Assembly (NCBI GenBank): GCA_030018795.1
Contig: JASEHA010000002.1
Coordinates: 1 to 33,347 of the forward strand
Direction of reading: 5' to 3'
Source: a bacterium
GTDB lineage: Bacteria > UBA9089 > CG2-30-40-21
DNA: 33,347 nucleotides
Part shown: one piece after another, positions 1 to 12,400 of the stretch
Layout of the letters: each line of letters starts with the position of its first letter
How positions within the stretch are numbered: the stretch's first letter is position 1
Made by a program: the position numbers and the translations under genes
The notes under the pieces: model-generated
The model's input: only the letters and a program-made list of their open reading frames with translations
The model's database searches: none
Told to the model about the DNA's origin: nothing

Positions 1-420
1 GGCACCAATGCAAGCATTCAGCAGGCAGCCACTGGGCAGTATGGATCGTTTACCACAAGCTGGACAGTTGATGTCCAGGCGTATGGGACAACAACCGTGA
101 CAGCCAGAGGGGTGAGCGTGGCCACAAATGTGTTCAATATCCAGCCGCAGCTTGTCAGCGTTGTACCGACACAGGGGAGTGTTGGCACTATAGTGACGAT
201 TCTGGGCACAGGCTATGCATCAGGCGATAATATTACGGTAGCGTTTGGGACAAATGTTGGTATTCAGCAGGCAGTTGCCGGACAATATGGCTCATTTAGT
301 ACAAGCTGGACAGTTGATACCCAAAAGTATGGAACATGCACTATTACTGCCAGCGGTGTGAGTGTTGCTACGAATGTATTCAGTATCCAACCGCAGGTGG
401 TCAGCATTGTCCCGATACAA
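1..420 (+). repeat. Array block 1: partial first unit and unit 1, Trp-containing subclass
   Basis: The window opens inside a unit, at its F-G-T-N-like strand (G-T-N-A-S-I-Q-Q-A), and the first anchor is at 175. Both copies carry S-W-T-V-D before the D-x-Q motif, with Trp where most of the array has Phe. This subclass dominates 9.4-19.7 kb and returns at 31.8-33.3 kb, but is absent from the 9 kb in between. The opening residues are much closer to the unit at 12472-12717, which shares S-I-Q-Q and G-Q-Y-G-S followed by T-S-W-T, than to the units that follow immediately. The block is therefore probably the tail of a larger homogeneous stretch lying upstream of the window. Confidence 0.85.
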
Positions 421-3400
421 GGAAGCGTTGGCACAGTAGTAACTATTAGCTGCACAGGGTATGGTCCAAGCAACACAATCAGAATCAGCTTTGGCACCAC
501 AAATACCCTGACAACAGCTAAGGCAAGTAGTTATGGAACTATGACAACAATCTTTACCGTGAATACTCAAGTATTTGGAACAACAAGTGTTGTTGCTACA
601 AGCCAGAATACTAAGGACATTTCAGGCAAATATATTAACAATTTCAAGGAGTTTAAGATACTTACAGCCATTTATATCACCCCAACTGAGGGTACGGTAG
701 GAACATTTGTGACTGTAACTGGTAATGGTTATGGCCAGATTGAGAACATAAGAATAGACTTTGGGACAACTATAAGTATGGTTAGTACTCAAAGCACAGC
801 AAATGGTAGCTTTACAGCAGTGTTTACTACCAATCCACAACCTACATTAGGTGTAATGGTTACAGCTGTTGGTGCAGTTACACAATATCCATCCAGCCGG
901 GTATTTGGTGTGGGGGCAAAGATTACCAGCGTTGTCCCTTCACATGGAACGGTTGGGACATTGGTCACAGTGGATGGCAATGGGTTTGGCAGCGAGGAAA
1001 CAATAATCTTAAGTTTTGGGCATACATCAGAGATAGCTGAGACAATGTCATTAATTGATGGAATATTCTCAAGCATCTTTGTCATTGATACTCAAAGCTA
1101 TGGATCAACAACCATTACTGCGGTTGGACAGACAACAAATCTGTCATCAAAGATAGACTTTAAGATAGAGCCAGAACTGGTAAACGTTATCCCAACTTGC
1201 GGTACGGTAGGGAGCAGTGTTACCATTAGTTGTACAGGTTATGGTGCCGAAGAGGCTGTATATGTTTCCTTTGGCAATGTAGAGAGTATTGCGACTGGTA
1301 TTGCTGGCATTGATGGGACACTTACCGTAGTATTTACAATAGATACTCAAAGCTATGCCACAAAGAGCGTAAAAGCAACTGGCATTACAACACAGGAAGC
1401 AGCAGTCAATACCTTCTACATTACCCCACAGCTGGTAAATGTTGTCCCAACTTGCGGTACAGTAGGGAGCAGTGTTACTGTTACGGGTACAGGCTATGGT
1501 GCGGGCGAAACGGTATGGGTAGATTTTGGCAAGACCATGAGCATAACTATGGGTGAAGCTGGTGAGGCAGGAGTATTTACCGCAGTGTTTACGGTTGATA
1601 CCCAGAGGTATGGGACACGGACGGTTGTAGCAACAGGCCAGCTGACACAACATGCTGCCAGTAATACATTCTATATTACCCCAGAATTAGTAAGCGTTAC
1701 ACCAAAGCTTGGTACGGTTGGCAGCTTTGTAACTGTGTTTGGCAGCGGCTATGGAGCAAGTGAAACCGTAAAGATAGGCTTTGGCAAGACTGTAAGCATT
1801 GTCAATAACATGACAGGTGCGGATGGTACATTTACGGCTGTCTTTACAGTTAATACCCAGGAATATGGGACAAAGACAATGATGGCAACCGGTCTGGCAA
1901 CAAATCATGCAGCAAGCAATACATTCTGTATTATAACCAATATAATAAGCGTAACACCTTCAACTGGTACGGTTGGAAGATCTGTGACTGTCAAGGGTAC
2001 TGGCTATGGTAATGGTGAGGTGGTGCTGGCAAACTTTGGCAAGACATCAGGTATTAATAGTGGTACGGCAAGCACTAATGGTACATGGACAATAGTATTT
2101 ACAGTGGATACTCAAAGCTATGCCACAAAGAGCATAAAGGCAACAGGGGTTGTAACACAGTATGCGGCTGTTAATGATACCTTCTTCATTATACCAAAGG
2201 TAGTAAGCGTAACACCTTCGACTGGTACGGTTGGAAGCTATGTGACCATATATGGCAATGGCTATAGCAGTGAAGAGCATGTGTGGGTTGACTTTGGTCA
2301 AACCATGACCATAGCCACAGGTATTGCCAGCAGCGATGGCAGCTTTACCGTGGTGTTTACTATTGATACCCAGAGGTATGCCACCAGGACCATAACTGCT
2401 ACAGGTGTTGACATTCAACTGCATAGTGCGGCAAATACCTTCTATATCACGCCAGAGGTGGTAAGTGTTACACCAAATAGCGGGACAGTGGGGACATTTG
2501 TAACCGTGTACTCCACAGGCTATGGTTCAGAAGAGGCTGTGCAAATAGACTTTGGCAAGACTGTGAGCATGGTTATGGGTGCAACCAGTGTGGATGGCAC
2601 ATTTACGGTGGTATTTACCATTGATATGCAACGATATGCGACAACAACTGTGATGGCAACAGGGGTTAGCACTCAGCACAGTGCAGCAAACACTTTCTAC
2701 ATTACTCCAAAGATAGTCAGTGTTACACCGTCGATGGGCACGGTTGGAACATATGTCACCATATACTCTACGGGTTATGGCTCAGGTGAAGCTGTGCAAG
2801 TAGACTTTGGGCAGACAGTGAGCAGGATTAGCTGTCTGGCGGGCAATAATGGTACATTTACAGTAGTGTTTACGGTTGACACGCAGGCATATGCCACTAA
2901 GACCATAACAGCTATTGGTGTTAGTACACAGCATGGTGCTATAAATACCTTCTATATTATGCCTCAAGTAGTAAGGGTAACACCTTCAAGGGGTACGGTG
3001 GGCACAGATGTTACAATTAGTTGTACAGGCTATGGTCCAGGAGAGGCTGTACAGGTTTCGTTTGGCAATGTAGGTAGTATTGCTACAGGTATTGTCAGCA
3101 ATGATGGGACATTTAGTGTTGTATTCGAGATTGATACCCAAATCTATGCAACCAAGACGATAACCGCTTTAGGGCTTGAGACACAGTATCCAGCAGTTAA
3201 TACCTTCTATATTACACCAGAGGTGGTAAGTGTAGTTCCAACAACAGGTACGGTTGGCAGTTGTGTTACCATTAATGGTACTGGATATGGTGACAATGAA
3301 ACCATAAATGTTAGTTTCGGTGTAGCAGGGAATATTACTTCAAGCCAGTCTTCAGCTATTGGGACATTTATTGCCACATTTACTGTAGATACCCAATACT

Positions 3401-6400
3401 ATGGGACAAAGACGGTTAGTGCCATTGGCGTAAATACGCTGCATGCAGCAGAGAATAGATTCTTTATTACCCCGCAGATGGTCTGGGTAACACCGAATTC
3501 AGCTACAGTAGGAACGATTGTGACCATTAAGGGAACTGGGTATGGGTTGTATGAAACAGTGAAGATTGATTTTGGCAATACATCAATCATAAAATCTGCA
3601 ACCACAGATTGGGCAGGAACATTCAGTTGTACCTTTACCATAAATACGCAGGTTTATGGGGATAAGACTATTACTGGTACTGGACAGGCAACAAAGTGTC
3701 CAGCAGGGATAAACTTCTTTATACGTGGTGCCATTACCCATATTTCACCACACTCAGCTACAGTAGGGGCAAGGATTACTGTCTTTGGTAATGGGTTTGG
3801 TGAAGAGGAGTTTATTACTATAGACTTTGGTACATATGTAGGAATAAATGCTGATTATGCCCATAGTAATGGCAGCTTTAATATTGCCTTTATAGTTAAT
3901 ACGCAACCTTCTGGCAGCCTGACTGTTTGGGCAACTGGTGGAAGTACATGGGAGAGGGATGAGCATCTCTTTATTATTACTGGTATTACCATGGTTAAGC
4001 CGACATCAGGACCGATAAGTACAGTGGTAACACTGTCTGGTGCAGGGTATTATGCGAGCGAATATGTCCAGATTGACCTTGGGACAGCTATTAATATTAA
4101 CAGACCTTTGACAGATGCAAATGGTAAGTTCTATACAACCTTTACCATTAATGATCCACAGTTCTATGGGATAAAGACCATTACTGCTGCTGGTCAGACA
4201 TCTAATCGTCTGGATATTGACTGGTTCAAGATTACCCCAAGGGTATACTTAATAAGCCCGTCAAGGGGTACGATAGGCACACCAATCATTATTAAGGGTG
4301 ATGGTTGGGAGCCAACCCTGAATTATCCGAATATATATCCAAATACGGTCTGGATTGAGGTAGACTTTGGTAGTCATGTGTGGAGAGGTATTGATCCTGA
4401 TACAGGTATCAGTCCAAGAACATCAGAACTTGGTACATTTACAGCTATGATTGATGATGCTGGTTCTCAACCAGGCGGGAGCATCTCTGTGACCGTGTCA
4501 GAGGCAGATAATCCAACTCTGATGGTTAAGGTACCATTCTATATTGAGGGTGAGATCACAAAGATTGAACCATCTATTGGTACGGTTGGCTCTCAAGTGA
4601 CGGTTGAGGGTCGTGGTTATGGTAATCTTGAGGGTGTGAGAATAGACTTTGGGACATCATGGGGGATTGTGCCCAGTACCAATAATAAAGCTGATAGTCA
4701 GGGTGTCTTTAGCACGGTATTTGTAATAGATATGCAGCCATGTGGCTCCACCACGGTCAGGGCTACTGGAGAACAGAGCAAGGTAACCATGACTAAACCA
4801 TTTGCTATCTTACCAAATATTATTACCCTGAATCCGAGTACTGGATTCTCGGGGATGATTATTCGGCTTGAAGGTAATGGGTTTGGATCATCAGAGGCAA
4901 TCAAAATAGGGTTTGGGACAACACCAACCATGCAGATAACAAGTACAGATGTAAATGGTTGGTTTGGGACAACCTTTACTGTGGATGTTCAGGCAAAGGG
5001 TGAGGTAAATATTCCGGTAATTGGTCTTAATTCTAATGTTATGGCCACAAGCACCTTCTGGATGCAGTCAGGGATTACACTAATAACGCCGAGTATCGGG
5101 ACGGTTGGAGTGACTGTAACCGTATATGGTGCTGGGTTCTGGCCAAATAGTGGTGTAACCATAGATTTTGGGAAAACACCAGCTATTAATGCAGCAAGTC
5201 CTGTATCTGCTTCATCCATGGGGACATTCTGTGCTACATTTGTAGTGAACTCTCAAAGCTATGGAACGACTACTGTCAGGGCAAAGAATTATAATGTAGA
5301 ACAGTATAATTGGGCAATTGATGATGATTACTTCTTTATCAAGGCTAATATAGCGACTGCTGTGCCTGCTGCTGGAACAGTAGGCAGGGTGGTGTCTATT
5401 ATCGGGGCAGGTTATAAATATAATGAGATAATAGATGTGAAATTTGGGACGACAAATAAGATAGCAACTACTGTTGCAAGTTTTGAGACAGGATACTATG
5501 GTGATGGCGGGACATTTGCAACAACCTTTACGGTTGATATGCAGGCATATGGGAATGTGACCATTGAGGCTGTTGGCAGGACCTCTGGTGCAAAGGGTAA
5601 TAGGATGTTCCTGCTTAGTGGTAATATTACCCTAATAACACCTTCTATTGGTACAGTGGGGACATGGGTAAGTATAACCGGCAATGGATATGCAGCCTCA
5701 GAGATTATTCGAATTGACCTGGGCACAACAAAGACGATTACCCTGGCTACAGCAACCTCTGGCGGCAACTTTAGTACAAGATTTATGATTGATAATCAGC
5801 CATATGGAACAACAACGGTTACTGCTTATGGAAATATATCGAAGCAGCAGATAAATGGCAAATTTAAGGTTATGCAGAGGATTGCCAGTGTTTCGCCATC
5901 CTCTGGTAGTACTGGAAACGTGATTACAGTTACTGGTGATGGTTATCATGCCGGTCAGGGGATAGGATTAAGCTTTGGAAGTACATCAAATATTGTCTCT
6001 ACAATAGTGGGTGCAAACGGCAGGTTTGAGGCTGTGTTTACGGTTGACATGCAGCCTTATGGTTCAAGGAGCATAGTAGCAATAGATACTGAAGGGCTTG
6101 TTGGTGAAGCAACCTTTAAGATTATGGCTAATATATCTCTGGTTTCTCCATCTCAATCACCGGTAGGAACAACCATTAGTATAGAGGGTAATGGGTATGG
6201 CAGAACAGAACAAATGTTTATCCTCTTTGCCAATAATCCGGTTGAGGATGCTACTGATATATGGAGTGATGCGAATGGTTGGTTTAGTGGGAGTTTTGTA
6301 GTAGACAGTCAACCCTATGGGACAACAACAATTCTTTGTTATGGTATGACTTCTAACGCAAAGGGTGAAAATTATTTATTGGTTATACCAAAGATTATTT

Positions 6401-9400
6401 CAATTACACCTGTCTCCTGTAGTGTTGGCAGTGTGGTAAGTATTGTTGGGGCAGGGTTTGTACCAACAGATGATATTACCGTTAGTTTTGGGACAACACA
6501 AAATATTAGGAATATTGTGACCTCAAGTATGGGTACATTCAGCATGGAATTTACGGTTGATGTTCAGCCTTATGGGACAGCAACCTTAGTTGCTATGAGT
6601 GCAATAACCAGGGTTGAGGAATATCTCAATATTTTGCCAAGGGTTATCATGGTTTCTCCATCCCAGGGTACTATTGGCAGTTATGTTATGATTATGGGTA
6701 ATGGGTATGGGTCAGGCGATATTATCCAGGTTAATTTTGGTAAGGCATCAAGCATCTGTAGGACAATAGCAAATGAAGTAGGTGAATTTATAGCAGGGTT
6801 TATGGTTGATACTCAGGTCTATGGCAATACAATTATTTCAGCAAAGGGTATAAAGGCTGGTACAGCTACAGGCAACTTTATCATTCTTCCTGAATTAATC
6901 AGGGTTGAGCCTTCAATGGGTACGGTTGGTACTCCGGTTATTGTTTCAGGTCAGGGTTATGCTGCCTCAGAAACTGTATATATCAGGTTTGGGAATAATA
7001 TGGAGCCGATAGCTGATACTATAACCAATGAATTGGGGATATTTACGGCTGCCTTTGTTGTGAATACTCAGAGTTTTGGGACAACAACTGTTAATGCTAT
7101 TGGTGTCAACTCTTCATCATCAGCTAATTATTTCTTTATTACACCGCAGTTCTATGAGGTTGCACCGACAAGTGGTACAATAGGCATATCAATAACCATT
7201 CGCGGAAATGGATATACTGCAAATGACCTTATCACTATTGATATTGGAACCACTCCTGAGATATTGAAGAATAAACTGGCTGAGCCTGATGGCTCCTTTA
7301 TCTTAAGCTTTACAGTAAATACCCAGGTTTTTGGGACATGCACTATTGTCGCTAAGGGTATGTATTCATCTACAGCTAAGAATCTATTCTTTGTTGTTCC
7401 GCAGATAGTTGAGATTACGCCAACCATTGGTACGGTGGGAACAATAGTTAACTTAAGCGGTAATGGGTATATAAGCGGTGAAAGAATAAAGGTTGGCTTT
7501 GGGCAGATTGAGTCAATGACAACTATGGTAGCAGATACAGTCGGACAATTCTCAAACATATTTGCTATTGGTACCCAACCTTATGGGACAACAACAGTTA
7601 CGGCAACAGGGCTGATGAGTGAGAGTCAGGCATATACAAGGTTTATGGTTACTCAGCAGATAGTTTCTATATCACCTCAAGCAGGAACAATCGGGACAAT
7701 AGTGACTGTGGTTGGTAATGGTTATGGTTTATCTGCAGCTGTTCGCATAGACCTTGGCAGTATACAAAGCATTGCTCTGGTAAATTCAAATGTAAATGGT
7801 GTATTTACAGCTATATTTACGGTTGGACTGCAGACAGTGGGAACAAAGACAGTAACGGCAACAGGATTAAATACTGGTGTGGTATCAATGGTTGCATTCA
7901 AGATTAAGCCAAATATCTATTTGATTACACCAACAGAGGGTACGGTTGGGACGATAATTACCTTATGTGGTAATGGATATGGTGTTTATGAGACTATTAA
8001 TGTTGACTTTGGAACAACAAAAACAATCATGTCATTTAGTGCTTCAACTGGTGGGACATTTACAAAGACCTTTACTATAAACACTCAGGGTTATGGTACA
8101 ACCACGGTTATAGCCAGAGGGATTAGTGATGAGAGTATCCGAACAGTGATGATTAGAGGCAAGATGACCCTGATTACTCCAATCAAGGGAACAATAGGGA
8201 CATTTATTACTATCAGCGCTATAGGCTATAGGACAGGTGAAACTGTAAGGGTAAGCTTTGGGACCACTGTTACCCTGTCAACAATTCAAGCTACAGAGGC
8301 CGGGACATTTACCGTGATATTTACAGCTGATAATCAGCCTTATGGGACAAATACAATCTCAGTTTATGGTATCAGTTCAACTGAGAATATAATGGCAGGT
8401 TTTGCTGTAGATCCAAAGGTATACTATGTGTATCCGATTGCTGGTCCAAAGGATGCTACGATTGATGTCAGGGGTAATGGTTATGGTAAGAATGAGACAA
8501 TAAGGGTTGATTTTGGTCAGAGTCAGGCAATCATAGCTGTGATTGCAAATGCAGACGGCAGTTTTGCCGGACAGTTTAATGTTACGGATCAACCCGGTGG
8601 CGTAGCAACCATTACCGCTATTGGTATGACTACTGGGGCAAGGGATGAGTATGATCTGCAGTTTACTGTCAAGCCTGGTATTGTCTCTATGACGCCGACA
8701 AGAGGGACAGTGGGCACGATTATCAGGGTGTTTGGCAGCAACTATGTGCCAAGTGCAATAATCAGGATTGATTTTGGTGACAGTAAGAGTATTACTATCA
8801 GGCAGGCAGCTATAGACGGCACCTTTGATATCAGTTTTACGGTTGACACTCAACGTTGTGGCTGGCAGACGGTTGTAGCTACTAATGTTGATAATCCAAC
8901 TCAGACCGATTGGCGAGGATTTACCATAATAGGCCGAATAGTAACAAGTACACCAACAAGGGGCACTGTAGGGACAGTGGTCTCGATAGCTGGTGATGGA
9001 TATGGAGCAGCTGAATTAGTCAGGATTGATCTTGGTGTAACCTCAGGGATTAAGGCAATGGTCTCAACAACAAATGGTGTGTTCTCAGGCAGCTTTAGTG
9101 TAGATGCTCAAGCTTATGGGACATGCACCATTATTGCTAGTGGTCAGACTTCTGGTCAGTCTACCACATCTACATTCTTTGTTACACCTCGAATCAAGAC
9201 AGTAACACCAAATACTGGTACAGTGGGAACATCTGTGACCGTTATTGGTGATGGTTATGAGGCAGCAGACTTTATCTGGATTAATCTGGGAACAATGAAG
9301 AGCATTAGTTATGCAACCACAGATAATCTGGGGGTATTTAATGCAGTATTTACGGTTGATACTCAAGTTTATGGCACAACAACGATAAAGGCAATAGATG

Positions 9401-12400
9401 TTGTTTCGTCTGAGGCAACATTCTTTATTAAGCCGCAGGTTTACAGCGTCCTGCCGACATCTGGAACAGTAGGAACAGTGGTAACAGTATCTGGCACAGG
9501 TTATGCTGCTAATGACACTATAACTGTTGGTTTTGGTACAAATGCTACTATTCAAACGGCAGCAGCAGATATACGCGGATGGTTTAGTACAACATGGACA
9601 GTTGATACGCAAGTGTTTGGGACAACAACCATTACCGCTGCAGGAATAGCCGCAGCATACAATAGGTTTGTTGTTCTGCCACAAGTATATAGCGTGTTGC
9701 CAGCATCTGGTACAGTTGGCACGGTTGTGACTATTCAGGGCACAGGTTATGCAGCAGATGAAGCAATAACCATTGGCTTTGGTATAAACGACAATATCCA
9801 GCAGGCAGTGGCAAGCACATATGGGTCATGGACAGCTGTGTTTACCATTGATACTCAAGCCTATGGCTCGACAACCATCATGGCTCTTGGTGCTGGCAAG
9901 TCTGCTTACAGGCAATTCAAGATATTGCCTGGTATCTTGATGATGACACCAAAGAGTGGTAGTGTTGGTACTCAGATAAGCATAGTTGGTGCAGGCTATG
10001 GCAGTGATGAGGTTATAACCTTTGGTATTGGCTGGAGCCCAGCACTTGGCAGCCTTACCTCAAGCCAGCATGGCTCATTTAGTGTTTCGTTTACCGTAGA
10101 TATTCAGCCTTATGGGACAAGGACGGTTGTAGCTGTAAGCCCGATAGCCGGAACAGCTACGGAAAGGTTCTTTGTCAATGCTCAAATAACCAATGTCTTA
10201 CCACGATTCTCACCGTCAGGTGGGACTGTAGGCGTGATAGCCACGGTTGAGGGTAATGGCTATCTGCCAGGAGAGGCTGTCAGGATAGACTTTGGCTGGA
10301 CAAATTCGATTACAACAACAACAGCAGATAGTTATGGCGGATTTTTGGCTAAGTTTACAATAGATACACAACCCTATGGGACCACAACCATTAAGGCAGC
10401 AGGACTGATAAGTAATGCACAGGCTGATGCTTACTTTATTATCAACACTAATATTACTGCCATTACCCCGAATAAGGGTATTGTTGGTACAATGATTACC
10501 CTGAATGGGAACGGTTATGCAGCAGTTGAACAGGTAAGCGTTTCACTTGGGACAACTCAAATAATTACCCAGACAGCAACGAACAATAAGGGTGAGTTTG
10601 AGGCTGTGTTTACAGTAGATACTCAAGCTTATGGAGTTCTAACCGTAGCAGCAGAGGGAACTGTTTCCAGAACACCAGCCTATACAAGCTTTGTTATTGA
10701 GACTAAGATAACATCTGTATCTCCGTCAACAGGCACAGTAGGCACAATAGTAACTGTCAGTGGGACAGGCTATGCTGCAGGTGATGCTATTACCGTAGCC
10801 TTTGGAACGAATACAAATATTCAGCAGGTATCGGCAAGCAGCTCTGGGGCATGGACAGCTGTATTTACGGTAGACACTCAGAGGTATGGTTCGACTGCCA
10901 TCACCTCATCAGGTGGGGTGGCTGTGGCAAATAGTATGTTTGTTATCCAGCCGCAAGTGGTCAGTGTCAGCCCGAATAGTGGCACAGTTGGGACAGTGGT
11001 GATTATCACTGGTACTGGTTATGCGGCAAGTGATAGTGTTACCGTAGCCTTTGGAACAAACAATAATATTCAGCAGGCAGTAGCCAGTGAATATGGCTCA
11101 TGGACAACTATGTTTACGGTTAATGTTCAGGTGTATGGGACAACAACGATTACTGCCAGTGGTGCAGTGGCACAAGCAGGCAATACATTCTTTATCCATC
11201 CGCAGGTGGTCAGTGTTAGCCCGAATGCTGGTACAGTTGGCACAGTGGTGAGTATCTATGGCACGGGTTATGCAGCAGGAGATAATGTTACAATAATATT
11301 TGGAACCAATACGAACATCAAGCAGGCAGCTGCCAGTGTATACGGCTCATGGACAACTGCGTTTACGGTTGATGTTCAGGTGTATGGGACGACCACGATT
11401 ACTGCCTCTGGTGTGAAGGCTGTGGCAAACAATGTATTTGTCATCCAGCCACAGGTGGTCAGTATCAGCCCAACAACAGGAAGCGTGGGCACAATAGTGA
11501 GCATAGCAGGCACAGGCTATGCGGCAAATGATAACATTACCATAGCCTTTGGGACAAACAGCAGTATCAAGCTGATGACAGCTGGCAGCTATGGTTCGTT
11601 TACCACCAGCTGGACAGTTGATACTCAAGGTTTTGGGACATGCACCATCATTGCCTCTGGTGCAAAGGCTGTGGCAAGCAAACTGTTCTTTATCAAATCT
11701 CAGGTTTATCAAGTAAGCCCGTCAAGCGGTACGGTGGGGACAATAGTTAGTTTAAGCGGCACCGGGTTTGCTGTGGGAGAGGCAATAGCTGTTGCCTTTG
11801 GCACAACTCCAACCATTCAGACAGCAACAATGGATAATCGCGGCTGGTTTACCACTACCTTTACTGTTAATACCCAGCCGGTTGGGACAGTAACGATTAA
11901 GGCTGTTGCGGTTATGTCTCAGACAGCAGTAAACTACTTTGTCATTGACGGCAATTTGAGTATTTCACCAAATACCGGGACAGTAGGGACGATTGTTAAT
12001 GTAAATGGCTCCGGGTTTGGTGCCAGTGATACGGTAAGGATTGATCTTGGCTTAACCACAAGTATTGCGACAATAGACTGCAGTAATCTGGGAACGTTTA
12101 GTACCTCATTTACGATTAATACTCAAAGCTATGGGACAACTACGGTAAAAGCAAATGGTGTTATCAGTGTTCAGAAGACATTCTTTATTCAGCCGCAGGT
12201 CTGGAGGGTAACACCAACCACAGGCACAGTAGGAACATTAGTAACCGTATCAGGCACAGGGTATGGAGCAAGTGAGACAGCAACCATTGCCTTTGGTACA
12301 AATTCTGGTATCAAGATAACTACAGCAAGTAATAAAGGCTCATGGACAACTGTATGGACTGTTGATACTCAGGTTTATGGGACAACAAGTATTATTGCCA

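Larger units (their letters stand above)
3757..9216 (+). repeat. Array block 3: units 15-35, divergent and irregular in length
   Basis: Unit starts: 3757, 4009, 4267, 4579, 4843, 5098, 5374, 5650, 5905, 6157, 6418, 6667, 6919, 7174, 7429, 7684, 7939, 8188, 8443, 8704, 8962. Spacing runs from 249 to 312 bp. The anchor is often decayed: G-P-I-S at 4009, G-F-S-G at 4843, G-S-T-G at 5905, S-P-V-G at 6157, C-S-V-G at 6418, G-P-K-D at 8443. Neighbours resemble each other far less than in other blocks, so this is probably the oldest or least homogenised part of the visible array. The F-G-T strand and the D-x-Q-x-Y-G strand are still recognisable in nearly all units, so the domains appear intact. Confidence 0.88.

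Noticed and set aside
4267..4578. Inserted mobile element or frameshift causing the 104-residue unit
   Set aside because: The extra sequence is short, in frame, non-repetitive and without terminal repeats. Start and end of the unit are normal.
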